A DNA stretch of 64,000 bases, from assembly GCA_965262305.1 (NCBI GenBank), contig CBDHEY010000002.1, forward strand, positions 1,612,001 to 1,676,000, read 5' to 3'. Within the stretch, counting starts at the first letter, position 1. Every line of letters begins with the position of its first letter. The notes below the pieces were generated by a model, which did no database searches, had not been told where the DNA came from, and was given only the letters and a program-made list of their open reading frames with translations. A program made the position numbers and the translations under genes. Positions 16,677-26,563 of the stretch are shown here, one piece after another. The DNA is from CBDHEY01 sp965262305. GTDB lineage: Bacteria > Pseudomonadota > Gammaproteobacteria > Pseudomonadales > Cellvibrionaceae.

Positions 16677-17273
16677 TTAGCTATCTATCTTTTTTTGTCT
16701 CTTTGCAGACGTTTGAGTTTTTAAAATTTGTTTGGACAGTTCTTGTCGATCCGAATCATTCATTCGGTGAAATCTAGCAGCAACTTGATATTTATCTTCT
16801 TTAGCATCACATCGAATGATTTTTGCAAAACTAGAAACGGGCACATATTGCGGTAAAAATATCAGTCTGACAACTATATAACTGTCTTTGTACAATGCTC
16901 TATCTGCCAAAAAGGCAAAACCGTCTTCACTTAAATTTATTCGTGTCTTCTTTTTACCTTGTGCCAACGTTTCTTGTGCAAACAGTGTATGCCTTGCGAT
17001 AAGATCGATTTTACTGCTGAGGCTGCTCAGATAATCGCCTAAAAGTCGATTTTTTTCTGTGAGTAAGCGCAGGGTTTGCAGGTTATCTTTATCTAGTCGC
17101 CTTAACTCATTGATAAGCCCAACTGATGCAGCATCCTCGAATTCCGAGTCAGGGCTTTGGTTTTCTGCAGAAAATGCATCGACAACCTTAAAATCAAAGA
17201 ATAAATCTTGACTGATTCTGAAAAAATCTCGTCTTTCTCTAGTTTTAACGGTTTTATTCGATGGGCTGGTCAT
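16677..17273 (-). CDS. PilZ-domain protein
   Basis: 198 residues, cytoplasmic. It opens with RERRDFFRI, an Arg-rich start typical of the N-terminal domain of this PilZ group. A helical middle (about 50-105) follows, then a PilZ-like beta-barrel (about 108-185) with NLSEDGFAF, the N/D-x-S-x-x-G c-di-GMP contact motif, here NLSEDG. It is divergent from lolCDE, as homologues often are in gammaproteobacteria. Probably a c-di-GMP effector; partner unknown. Confidence 0.75.
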   Translation of the reverse strand: MTSPSNKTVKTRERRDFFRISQDLFFDFKVVDAFSAENQSPDSEFEDAASVGLINELRRLDKDNLQTLRLLTEKNRLLGDYLSSLSSKIDLIARHTLFAQETLAQGKKKTRINLSEDGFAFLADRALYKDSYIVVRLIFLPQYVPVSSFAKIIRCDAKEDKYQVAARFHRMNDSDRQELSKQILKTQTSAKRQKKIDS

Positions 17274-17366
17274 TATTTGAACGTAATTTAAAGCGGTTTA
17301 TTAATAAATAATAGATCAATCAGATAGTCCTTGTTCGCAGATTCAAACTTTTGTTTAATCCGCACC

Positions 17367-18611
17367 ATGTTTACAAATTTGTCATTATTCATTGGTGTTA
17401 GGTACATTGGCTCGAAGCGCCAGAATGGTTTTCTTGCCTTTGTTAGCTTGTTTGCTTTGCTTGGCATGATGCTCGGTGTGTTTGCTTTAATTGTGGTGCT
17501 ATCGGTTATGAATGGATTCGATCGGGAGCTCAAAGACCGAGTCCTACGCGTGGTTCCACATGCATTCTTGTATGCAGATGATGGACTTAATGATTGGGCT
17601 GAAGTCGCTGCAAATGTTAATCCATTACCTGGAGTTGTTGCGAGTTCTCCCTATATTCAAGGGAAAGGTTTAATTCAGTTTCATGAAGGCATTAGAGGTA
17701 TTGAAATTCATGGTGTTTTGCCCGAATACGAACAACAGGTTTCAGTTGTCGCAAATCATTTGCTTTTAGGGGAAATGAGTGATTTGCAGCCGGGTAAGTA
17801 CAACCTGGTATTGGGTGCTTTAATGGCTAGGTACTTGGGCGTAACAATTGGTGATAAGGTTGCGATAACCTTGCCTCAGGTATCGATTACGCCGGCCGGA
17901 ATTTTTCCTCGAAGTAAACGTTTTACTGTGGTTGGAGTGTTTGAAGTAGGTGCGCAAGTCGACGAGTATCTTACTTTAATCCACATCGATGATGCGCAAA
18001 AGCTCTTTCGGTTTGGGAACAAGGTTGAAGGTTTGCGCTTGAAATTTGACGACATTTACAATGTTTCGAAGCATACATCGACAATCATAGAGAAATTAGG
18101 CCCGAGCTATGACATAAAAGATTGGAGTGAAACCCAAGGAAATCTTTTTCAAGCAGTGAAAATGGAGAAAACCGTGGTAGGCGTTATGTTGAGCATTATT
18201 ATCGCGGTGGCCGCGTTTAACATTATCACGAGCCTTGTAATGATGGTTTCAGAAAAGAGGAGCGATATCGCTGTATTGCGAACCATGGGTTTATCACGTT
18301 TGGGCATTGTAAGAATATTTATGATTCAGGGTACATTATTGGGATTCATGGGTGTGCTCATAGGTGCAATCTCTGGGGTGCTCACGGCGCACTATTTGTC
18401 TGAAGCGATAAGAGCACTTGAAGAGAATCTTGGTATTTATATTTTTGATCCTAATGTTTATTTTGTGTCTTATTTACCCTCGTTATGGAAACTAGAAGAC
18501 ACCGTATTAGTCTGTACTCTAGCGATTACACTTTCTTTTATGGCGACTATATACCCATCTTATCGCGCGGCAATGATTTCGCCTGCAGAAGCATTAAGGT
18601 ATGAAATTTAA
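17367..18611 (+). CDS. lolC: Lipoprotein-releasing ABC transporter permease LolC
   Basis: 414 residues from ATG 17367; upstream in-frame TTG at 17331 is possible but gives an odd extension. The MacB/FtsX-like layout is clear: one N-terminal membrane segment, a periplasmic domain of about 200 residues, and three C-terminal segments with the coupling region (SEKRSDIAVLRTMGLSR). It forms the LolCDE complex with LolD and LolE, which releases outer-membrane lipoproteins from the inner membrane to LolA. lolD starts 22 bp after its stop. Confidence 0.93.
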   Translation: MFTNLSLFIGVRYIGSKRQNGFLAFVSLFALLGMMLGVFALIVVLSVMNGFDRELKDRVLRVVPHAFLYADDGLNDWAEVAANVNPLPGVVASSPYIQGKGLIQFHEGIRGIEIHGVLPEYEQQVSVVANHLLLGEMSDLQPGKYNLVLGALMARYLGVTIGDKVAITLPQVSITPAGIFPRSKRFTVVGVFEVGAQVDEYLTLIHIDDAQKLFRFGNKVEGLRLKFDDIYNVSKHTSTIIEKLGPSYDIKDWSETQGNLFQAVKMEKTVVGVMLSIIIAVAAFNIITSLVMMVSEKRSDIAVLRTMGLSRLGIVRIFMIQGTLLGFMGVLIGAISGVLTAHYLSEAIRALEENLGIYIFDPNVYFVSYLPSLWKLEDTVLVCTLAITLSFMATIYPSYRAAMISPAEALRYEI

Positions 18612-18633
18612 GTAATTTAAATCGGATGTATTG

Positions 18634-19308
18634 ATGTTAGAAACTGTACTCTCATGTGAGAACGTAGATAAAAGTTATAGCGAAGGCCCGCAAAAAATAT
18701 CTGTATTGCAAGGCGTTAATTTAAATATTTCTAAAGGTGAACGGATTGCAATTGTAGGCGCTTCTGGAAGTGGTAAGAGTACACTGCTCAATGTACTTGG
18801 CGGATTAGACACTCCCGATAAAGGAGATGTCGAAATGATGGGGCAAGCCTTTTCAAATTGTTCAGAAAAAATCCGTGGTAAAATTAGAAACCAGCATTTG
18901 GGTTTTGTATATCAATTCCATCATCTACTTCCAGAATTTTCTGCGTTAGAAAACGTTGCTATGCCATTGTTTATTTCGAAGAATCGCGATGCCTATAAAA
19001 CAGCGAAAGACTTCCTGCTTAAAGTGGGTTTGAGTGAAAGAGTAAATCATAAACCCTCTCAGTTATCAGGAGGAGAAAGACAGCGAGTAGCGATTGCTAG
19101 AGCGCTTGTTAATAGCCCAAATTGTGTGCTAATGGATGAGCCGACCGGAAATTTAGACTCTAAAAATGCATTGTCTATTCAGTCACTAATGCTTGAACTG
19201 AGTAAAGAGAGTCGCACTAGTTTTGTTGTAGTGACACACGATGAAAAACTTGCAAATCAACTTGATAAAGTTTATGAACTAGTCAATGGTTCATTGAGTC
19301 TACGTTAA
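18634..19308 (+). CDS. lolD: Lipoprotein-releasing ABC transporter ATP-binding protein LolD
   Basis: 224 residues from ATG 18634. Walker A GASGSGKST, Q-loop, the family-typical YQFHHLLPEFSALENVAMPL, signature LSGGERQR and Walker B CVLMDEPTGNLD are intact. Powers LolCE. Only 3 bp separate its stop from lolE, so the operon is translationally linked. Confidence 0.95.
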   Translation: MLETVLSCENVDKSYSEGPQKISVLQGVNLNISKGERIAIVGASGSGKSTLLNVLGGLDTPDKGDVEMMGQAFSNCSEKIRGKIRNQHLGFVYQFHHLLPEFSALENVAMPLFISKNRDAYKTAKDFLLKVGLSERVNHKPSQLSGGERQRVAIARALVNSPNCVLMDEPTGNLDSKNALSIQSLMLELSKESRTSFVVVTHDEKLANQLDKVYELVNGSLSLR

Positions 19309-19311
19309 AAC

Positions 19312-20541
19312 ATGAATCAATCGCTCTCTTTGTTTGTTGGCTTACGTTACTTGGGTTTTAGACGTCGTAACCAGATGGCCTCTTTTTTATCGATTCTTTC
19401 TATCATTGGGTTGTGTCTCGGTGTTGCGTTGATGGTAGCGGTTTTATCAATAGTGAATGGATTTGATAAAGAGTTGAAGGAAAAAATACTTGGCCTTGTT
19501 CCACAAGCTAGTATCCACCATCGATTAGGTATAAATGATTGGCAATCGCTGCTGCCAAAGATCGAATCCCAATCTAATGTAGAGGCTGCAGCACCTTACA
19601 TTCAATTAAATGGATTAATAAATTTTAGAAAGACGACTGATACCGTAACTATATATGGTGTTGAACCAGATTTGGAAAGAAGGGTCTCTCTGATAGACAA
19701 TTACCTTGATAAAGAAGTTGTGAATCAGTTATCTAAAAATAAGACGAGTGTTATTTTAGGTGCGGGAGTTGCCAGCAAACTTGGCGTATCGGTTGGAGGT
19801 AGGGTTTTATTGATTGCTCCCAATGAAAAAATGCGCAAACCCTCAACGTTAGTTTATGTTGATGTCGTTGGAATATTGCGGTCTCGCACTGAATTAGATA
19901 GTCAATTGGTGATAGTTTCTCTTGATCAAGCAGCAAAACTAAGTGGTAAGGTTTCGATTTCTGGTATTCGAGTAAAAGTAGGCAATATTTTTGATGCGCC
20001 GAGTGCTGTGAGGGAAATAGTACAAGATTTAGAAGTGGGTTATTACAGTAACAACTGGACTCGCACGCATGGAAATCTTTATCAAGCGATTCAAATGTCA
20101 AAGAACATGATTGGTTTGTTGGTGTCTTTAATAATCGCCATTGCTGCATTTAATATCGTATCGACTCTAGTGATGGTTGTAATTGATAAAGAAGGAGATA
20201 TCGCGATATTACGGACGATGGGTGCGACAACTCGCGACATCGTTAGAATATTTTTAGTGTTTGGAACGTCGATTGGATTCCTCGGTGTATTTCTTGGTGT
20301 GCTTCTAGGATGCATTCTTGCTATTAGTGCCGAAAACATTTTGCAATGGTTTGAAATGTTAGTTGATTTTCAGTTTCTTAAATCAGATGTTTATCCTTTA
20401 ACCTATTTACCTGCCCATATTCAAATGAGTGACATAGGTTATGTGAGTGTGACGGCACTATTTATGTGTTTTATCGCGTCTCTCTATCCAGCATGGAGGG
20501 CAAGCCGAATCAAGCCCGCAGTCGCTTTGCGATACGAGTAG
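19312..20541 (+). CDS. lolE: Lipoprotein-releasing ABC transporter permease LolE
   Basis: 409 residues with the same topology as LolC, to which it is clearly paralogous (SLFVGLRYLGFRRRNQ start, DKEGDIAILRTMGATTRDIVRIF coupling region, final TALFMCFIASLYPAWRASRIKPAVALRYE). Having separate LolC and LolE, rather than one LolF, agrees with a gammaproteobacterium. Ends the operon before a bidirectional hairpin terminator. Confidence 0.92.
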   Translation: MNQSLSLFVGLRYLGFRRRNQMASFLSILSIIGLCLGVALMVAVLSIVNGFDKELKEKILGLVPQASIHHRLGINDWQSLLPKIESQSNVEAAAPYIQLNGLINFRKTTDTVTIYGVEPDLERRVSLIDNYLDKEVVNQLSKNKTSVILGAGVASKLGVSVGGRVLLIAPNEKMRKPSTLVYVDVVGILRSRTELDSQLVIVSLDQAAKLSGKVSISGIRVKVGNIFDAPSAVREIVQDLEVGYYSNNWTRTHGNLYQAIQMSKNMIGLLVSLIIAIAAFNIVSTLVMVVIDKEGDIAILRTMGATTRDIVRIFLVFGTSIGFLGVFLGVLLGCILAISAENILQWFEMLVDFQFLKSDVYPLTYLPAHIQMSDIGYVSVTALFMCFIASLYPAWRASRIKPAVALRYE

Positions 20542-20567
20542 CTTCAACAAGTCTAGTCAAGAAAAAA

Positions 20568-20596
20568 ACCAGGCTAAGCAAAAAGCCTAACCTGGT
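20568..20596. terminator. Bidirectional hairpin between lolE and the convergent surface-protein gene
   Basis: ACCAGG...CCTGGT outer arms enclose AGGCT/AGCCT pairing, with an A-run before the left arm. The T-run needed for a classic terminator is strongest in the minus direction. It lies between two convergent genes. Confidence 0.55.
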
Positions 20597-20617
20597 AGAG
20601 AGATTTAAAACTTTAAA

Positions 20618-23600
20618 TTACTTTTTACGTGCTTTAAATTTGTTGAGACCAAATTTTGCGAGCAGTAACATTAATACTAGATAAGCGATTGGTGGAAGGA
20701 AGGGGATTTCATCATCTTCTCCAATTGCTGCTGCAACGAGTGGGTTAACATCGTTTCCATCTAATACGCCATCACCATCGGTATCAGGATTTGTCGGATC
20801 CGTATCTTGTCCTGGTGTGAAACTCGAAATGTCGCCATCTCGGTTCACTTCATCGAAGTCACTCAACCCATCTTCATCAGTATCCACGCTATTTGGATTT
20901 GTGCCAAGTATTGCTTCTAGAGAATCGATTAGCCCATCTTGATCAGAATCAATTGCCAGCGTCGCTTGTACAACATCTATTTCAAGTTCAGTCTCTAATT
21001 CCACACTGTTAACTTGCGAACTAAAAAACTGAGAACCAGGTTGAGGATCTCCCGTAAGCACAATGGTAAATGTATAGTCACCTTGCGGGCTGATCATTGG
21101 ACCTGTGATGGTTCCCATATTTGTTGAATTGATACCCATAAATAATTCAACGGTTTCATTTGGGCCAAGTCGGTTACCAAATGAATCACGCGGTACTATC
21201 AGTACTGTTCCAATTGATCCGGGTTCGTCTTTAAAAAAACCTTCTGAGTTTGTAAATGTAAACGAGCTTGTTGCAGGGTCGACTGCACCCGTCGTAAATT
21301 CGACTGACGTTGTATTTTGTAACCTTCTGGAGTTCAGTGAAACAGCTATTTCGGCGATACCGCTTACAGTAGGTGCGGTCAATCTTCTTTCGAATTTACC
21401 ATCACCTAAATTGATAACCTCTCCGATAAAGGTTCCAAGTGTTGTGGAGAATTGAACGCTACCTTGACCGAGATCTGGAACTTCTCCATTGCAGGTAACT
21501 AGGGTTGCGGTGACAACTATTTGCGCTCGCCCGTCAGCAATTACGGAGGATGGTGTGGAAGAAATACTTGATTGATTGTCGCAAACTTCAGAACTTAATT
21601 GTCGTTGAACGGGAACAGAAAATAAACGCGAAAGTGTTTGAGGTACACCAGATGGATCGTCAAATTCGGCAAGTAAACGAACATTATATATGCCGTCGAT
21701 TTCAGGGTTATCGAGGGTTAATTCAAAATTACCATCACCAAGATCTCTCGCTTGCACGTCAAATAAGCGCCCCTCAGGATCTTCAAATTGCCCAGTAACA
21801 TTTCGAGATATAGTCTGGACTGGATTACCTAAATGAAGTTTGGCCACAACCACTAAGGGTTGATTTATAAAATTTTGAAAACGCGCAGCGGCTGCTTCAA
21901 ATACTTGTGGTTGGATAACTACATCTGAAACAAGTTGACCGCTGCTCGCTAAGATAGAAATACGAGTATTCTCTCCTTGCGGGCGAGATTCCTCTATGAC
22001 CCATTGACCAGAAATAGGTCGTCTTACATTGATGATTTCGTAAACGGTTCCCGAGTTAGAGGAAATATCAGGGCTACTTAAATTCAAAGTATTTCCATTT
22101 GGATCTACAAGATTTATTAATGGCTGGTTTTCTGGATCTTGCCAGGAATATGTCAAACGAAATTCCCTTACTTGGCTACCAACATTAAATGTGTGATTTT
22201 CATTGGTGTCGTTAGGGTCGGCGGCAAATAGCACGAGCCCATCGTTATTGCGTTTTTTGCTTTCAGTGCTTTCTAAGTAGAGTTCATCAACAAGTTCAAC
22301 ACCATCTTTGGCAAATTCTAATTTTGCATATTTGATATTGGCAATTTCATTTCTAATACCGATGAACTTCGGCTTCTTGTTTACTTTTTTGGTAATTTTT
22401 TTCAGTGGTTTCATTTTATTGTTGTATATAGTGAGTGTGGCTTTTGTTGGTTTGTCGGATCTTACTCGCATGCCCACTACCTTTTGTGGTGCAACAAAAT
22501 CCATGCTCCAAGGCGCACTTTCAGCATTAAAATCTTCTAAAGAAAGATGCGAACCGGATAATGTATTATTTGCTTCTATATGCATTGTTTTTTGACCTGC
22601 GGATGCGGTCATAGGAACACTGGTGAGTGATCCTGGTTGACTCAAAACTTCAAATCGACTCGAAGCTGGTCGTACGTCCAAAACAACCTGGCCAGTCACT
22701 TCTGCTTCAGCATCAATGCTGAATTCCTGTAGGTCTAACCCAACTGAGGATGAATAAAACTTGCTGCCATTAGTGGTGATGTTACGAAATTCAGAATTCA
22801 CTAAATTATTATCGGAAATACTGATGACATAGTATCCGATGTTTGGCCAACTACCAGAAAAATCAGTATTGATTTCTGTTTGTGGGTCAGGTGAGAAGTT
22901 ATGAAACCCATCAGTTATCACTAACAGTGACCTTGGTCTTCCTGGAATGAACATTGGATCCCCAGCCGTTAAAGGCAGGCTATCCAATGAAACTCCCAAT
23001 GCTGCGCCAGCAGATGTGGCCACTCCATCTGCAACAATTCCATTAATTGTAGAATTAATGGTTCCAGGCAACACCATTTCAATTAGTCCTGGAATGGTGA
23101 GTCCTAATAAGTTTGATGAATCTGAAGCTGTAGCAAACTCGTTTATCGCGATTCTATCGTTTGCCATATCAATTTCAGCGACTTTTGTCATTGCCATATT
23201 TTTCGCTCTATCTATTCGCGAGTTCGGTAAACCATCTGTGGCTGTCATACTTCCAGTTGCATCAATGGTTAATGCAAGATCGACATTTTGATCCGCGGGA
23301 GAAAAAGTATTGTTTTCATAGAGTGCCAATTGCTGGTCTGGCGCGACTCCAACGGAAAAATTACCACCGACTAGATCGATATCTGAATCATTGTCGAAAT
23401 CTCCAGCAGATATTGTTAGCCTGTGTTCAGGTGTAGCGCTAAATGGCGCAGCCGCAGTGACAAATGTCATGCCTGCATTAGATCCACCGCCGTTTAAAAG
23501 TAGTCGGTTATTGTTATCCCGGGTACCACTTCCTGCTCCCCAGGCTTCAAAAACATCTAAATCACCATCGTCATCAAAATCGGCTATTTGCAAGTCGTAA

Positions 23601-24790
23601 GTAGAAAGGTTAAAAGCAGGTAGTGGCGGTAAGCTTGTTAGATTTGAGAAAGAACCCGAGCCATTGTTCCAAAACAAGACATTATTTTGGTTCGCATTCA
23701 CAATATATAAATCGAGATCACCGTCGTCATCTAAATCAGCAAATTCTGCATCTACTGAATCTCGATCATTCGATCCGTCGGAAGGTAATTGTGTACTTGT
23801 GACATTTTGAAAAATAACTCTGCCGCTGCCATCACCGTCCAAACCTAAATTCCGAATTAGTCTGCTTGGTATTCCCGGGTCTGTATTAGTCCAAAAGAGA
23901 TCAGGTAAATCTGGCGCCACACCTGGATCGATATTTCCAAAAGCAACTCCATGGGTGCGATCATTACTTAAAATATCAAAAACATCGCCGTTTCGATTGC
24001 CAATTACAAAACCTTCTGGGTTGGTACAAAGACTATCGCCGCCAGCAGGACTATTCCAACAATTTATTAAATATAGATTTTCTGCTGAGTTATAACTTGC
24101 TGCTACGGCGTCCAAGTCGCCATCGCCATCTAAGTCAATAGTATCTATACCATCAAAATAGATTCCATCACCACCATTTTGAATCCCATCGAAATTTGCC
24201 AAATTAATTGGACCATCAATTCCTGTCTCTATTAACGGTTTTGTAGGCATCAAGTCGTCGCGAAATTCAAAAGTTGCATTTCCGTTGTTTAATAGAAGAT
24301 AAACGCCAGAAATGTCTGTGCGTAAGACATCGAGGTCACCATCATTGTCAACATCAACCAAATCACCATCGTAAGTACGCTGTTGCGTTGGCACAATTAA
24401 TGGACCGTCGAATTGGGATGAGGGGATTGTGGGGTTTCCAATGGCGTTTTGTACCGGAATCATTGAAAAAGAGCCTGGAAGCCCTGTCAAGTTTCCATTT
24501 AAGAAAATTCTATCTAGAAATTCACTCCCTCCAATAAGACTGGAATCACTAGCAAACACATATATGTCTAGGTCTCCGTCACCATCAAGGTCGCCGAAAT
24601 CAATGTCTTTAACATCTGGTTGTTGTGAACCAAACCCAAAGTCAACTGGAAGACTGGGTGGTGTGAGTGAATCAGTTAATGGAACCTGTGTGAAAAGTTG
24701 GCTGTGAGAACTTGCCGAGGATAAAGATAAAAAAATGATTAATAATAATTGGTAAGAAAATCTCGGATTTAATTTTTGACTCAAGTGCAT
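20618..24790 (-). CDS. Large secreted/cell-surface protein: FG-GAP repeats, VWA domain, type 3 calcium repeats, C-terminal anchor
   Basis: 1390 residues. Signal peptide at 1-30. Residues about 45-500 hold many DLDGDGDLD-type motifs (FG-GAP/VCBS beta-propeller with calcium sites). A von Willebrand A domain starts near residue 503 (ALTIDATGSM, then VITDG). A beta-sandwich region follows, then DxDxDG-type thrombospondin type 3 repeats near 1290-1360 (DSDQDGLIDSLE, DTDEDGLSDFDE, DTDGDGVLDGNDVNP). The end is an IPFLPP motif, one hydrophobic segment and a basic tail (FKARKK), like a sorting or anchoring signal. Likely surface adhesion or matrix role; no enzyme motif seen. It stands alone, convergent with lolE. 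Confidence 0.8.
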   Translation of the reverse strand: MHLSQKLNPRFSYQLLLIIFLSLSSASSHSQLFTQVPLTDSLTPPSLPVDFGFGSQQPDVKDIDFGDLDGDGDLDIYVFASDSSLIGGSEFLDRIFLNGNLTGLPGSFSMIPVQNAIGNPTIPSSQFDGPLIVPTQQRTYDGDLVDVDNDGDLDVLRTDISGVYLLLNNGNATFEFRDDLMPTKPLIETGIDGPINLANFDGIQNGGDGIYFDGIDTIDLDGDGDLDAVAASYNSAENLYLINCWNSPAGGDSLCTNPEGFVIGNRNGDVFDILSNDRTHGVAFGNIDPGVAPDLPDLFWTNTDPGIPSRLIRNLGLDGDGSGRVIFQNVTSTQLPSDGSNDRDSVDAEFADLDDDGDLDLYIVNANQNNVLFWNNGSGSFSNLTSLPPLPAFNLSTYDLQIADFDDDGDLDVFEAWGAGSGTRDNNNRLLLNGGGSNAGMTFVTAAAPFSATPEHRLTISAGDFDNDSDIDLVGGNFSVGVAPDQQLALYENNTFSPADQNVDLALTIDATGSMTATDGLPNSRIDRAKNMAMTKVAEIDMANDRIAINEFATASDSSNLLGLTIPGLIEMVLPGTINSTINGIVADGVATSAGAALGVSLDSLPLTAGDPMFIPGRPRSLLVITDGFHNFSPDPQTEINTDFSGSWPNIGYYVISISDNNLVNSEFRNITTNGSKFYSSSVGLDLQEFSIDAEAEVTGQVVLDVRPASSRFEVLSQPGSLTSVPMTASAGQKTMHIEANNTLSGSHLSLEDFNAESAPWSMDFVAPQKVVGMRVRSDKPTKATLTIYNNKMKPLKKITKKVNKKPKFIGIRNEIANIKYAKLEFAKDGVELVDELYLESTESKKRNNDGLVLFAADPNDTNENHTFNVGSQVREFRLTYSWQDPENQPLINLVDPNGNTLNLSSPDISSNSGTVYEIINVRRPISGQWVIEESRPQGENTRISILASSGQLVSDVVIQPQVFEAAAARFQNFINQPLVVVAKLHLGNPVQTISRNVTGQFEDPEGRLFDVQARDLGDGNFELTLDNPEIDGIYNVRLLAEFDDPSGVPQTLSRLFSVPVQRQLSSEVCDNQSSISSTPSSVIADGRAQIVVTATLVTCNGEVPDLGQGSVQFSTTLGTFIGEVINLGDGKFERRLTAPTVSGIAEIAVSLNSRRLQNTTSVEFTTGAVDPATSSFTFTNSEGFFKDEPGSIGTVLIVPRDSFGNRLGPNETVELFMGINSTNMGTITGPMISPQGDYTFTIVLTGDPQPGSQFFSSQVNSVELETELEIDVVQATLAIDSDQDGLIDSLEAILGTNPNSVDTDEDGLSDFDEVNRDGDISSFTPGQDTDPTNPDTDGDGVLDGNDVNPLVAAAIGEDDEIPFLPPIAYLVLMLLLAKFGLNKFKARKK

Positions 24791-25733
24791 GTTTCTTTCT
24801 CCTATCGTTTTAAGAGATTTTTAATTAAAAATGGTGCATGAGTCCTTTTGCAAAAAAACAGGATGAGCGAAAGGAAATGGGTAAAATAAAAGGCGAATTA
24901 ATTTTGTATATAGCGCCAATAATCAATTATTTTTAAAATCTATAAATAGATTAAGTCGCTATTCAATATAAGTTAATTTAATTAAGTGACGTTATTTTTA
25001 CGAGGTATATATCTATTGATTTATTTAAATATTATTTATATATCAAATCAAAATAATTAACATGATAATTAATATAATAAAAAATATTTCAGTTAAATAT
25101 TTACACATAATATGTGGTTTAGTTTGCTTAATATAATATTTTTAAATATTGTTTGTACCTAGTGCTACAACTTGACACATGATTTAGTTTTTTTAAAACT
25201 ACAAAAAATTAGTGAAAAACATTAGAGTTTTGAGATTTCTGAAAAAATAAAGAATAAGTACAAGGGTTCATGTCCATATAATTAGTTATGCGTCATTCAG
25301 TATTATGAATGACAAATTTATGGAGTAGGGAAGTCTTTTCTTTCTATTCATTGGATGAGGATAGATAGGATAGATTGAATGATGAAAGGAAACCTTCTTC
25401 ATCAAAGAAAAAATTTTATCAGATGGGTTTTATGGTTGTATCTATCTGAAGTATCAATGTTTCGCAATTATTAGATTCAAGAAAAGGGAGTGATCATAAC
25501 GCCCCGATCTGGCATCTAATTCAAGTTATGTTTTCACTGCGGGTTCTGACATAAGTGCCGAGACTTCATTAACCTTAGCTCTGGGCTAAAGTCTATCGAA
25601 TCGGATTCAGCTGAACCCTTAGCGTTACAACTAATTTTACCCAGACAATATAATATCTAGAAGCTCTTCAATTAAATTGGAAAGCTCGGTCTTGTTAGCT
25701 ATCAGTTGACTATTAAATTAGCTTGATTGTCGA
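24791..25733. other. 943-bp gene-free AT-rich stretch
   Basis: Very AT-rich at 24830-25250, with many TAA/TTA runs that stop all frames. It will hold the promoter of the surface-protein gene. The right half (25490-25700) has more even base use and a short TTAGC...GCTAA inverted repeat near 25577-25591, but no ORF or RNA family that I recognise. Confidence 0.6.
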
Positions 25734-26339
25734 TCAACCAAAGTAATCGGGCTCATTGCCTGGGCGCCACTTTATATTGCAACCCAAGGATGGGTATTGT
25801 TTTTCAATTTGAGATTGTCCCGTTAAAAGATTTTCTATAGCAGAAGTTAAATCTTTTCCTGTAGCAGGAGATTTCTCAGAATCGTAGTTGCCGGAAGAAA
25901 TTCGAAATGGACGTGTCTCGTCAAACTGACCTCGATAAGAGAGAAGTCGCTCTTTTCCAAATACATAAAAATCTGGTGTGCAAGCCGCTCCGTAGGCTTT
26001 TGCGACATCTTGGCTTTCGTCCAACAAATAAGGAAAGGCGTAACCTCGTTGTTTTTTTTCTTCAACCATTTTTTCAAAATTATCTGCAGGGTAAGCGTTG
26101 GTATCATTGCTATTGATTGCGACAAACCCAACTTTTTTTTCTGCAAGTGTTTGGCTCAGTTCTGCTAATTTTGGTGCTATGTGAATCACATAAGGGCAGT
26201 GATTGCAAATGAAGGCTACCACTAGCACGTCAAATTCCTTAAAGGTTTCTAAGCTAGTGCTTATTCCTTCTGTAGAGGTAAGTTGAAAGTTAGGAGCGGG
26301 AGTGCCAAGAGATAACATCGTTGATTCAGTCATTGACAT
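25734..26339 (-). CDS. Thioredoxin-fold peroxiredoxin-like protein
   Basis: 201 residues from ATG 26339, with AGGTGA upstream. An AhpC/TSA-type fold: GTPAPNFQLTSTEG start, FICNHCPYV active-site region with CxxC (CNHC), and the later AYGAACTPDFYVF cis-Pro segment. This matches the cytoplasmic PRX-like group with C-N-H-C rather than classic peroxiredoxins. No signal peptide. Substrate unknown; probably a thiol-disulfide or peroxide-handling protein. Monocistronic. Confidence 0.82.
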   Translation of the reverse strand: MSMTESTMLSLGTPAPNFQLTSTEGISTSLETFKEFDVLVVAFICNHCPYVIHIAPKLAELSQTLAEKKVGFVAINSNDTNAYPADNFEKMVEEKKQRGYAFPYLLDESQDVAKAYGAACTPDFYVFGKERLLSYRGQFDETRPFRISSGNYDSEKSPATGKDLTSAIENLLTGQSQIEKQYPSLGCNIKWRPGNEPDYFG

Positions 26340-26563
26340 ATGCTTTTCACCTGTTAACTAATTGAGTTTTATAGAGTTTGAAGTCTATTTTTATTTCAAT
26401 AATAACATTTTTACGCAAATTGGTTTCTTGTATATCTGCTTCATGATTAGAGGTATATTTCATTGTCGAATTCTTAACTCAAACTGTGATGAAATCCTTA
26501 ATGGTGTATAAGTTGCTTGTTTTGATTTATCTATCTGCTTTTAATTAATTGGTTGAATGAAAA

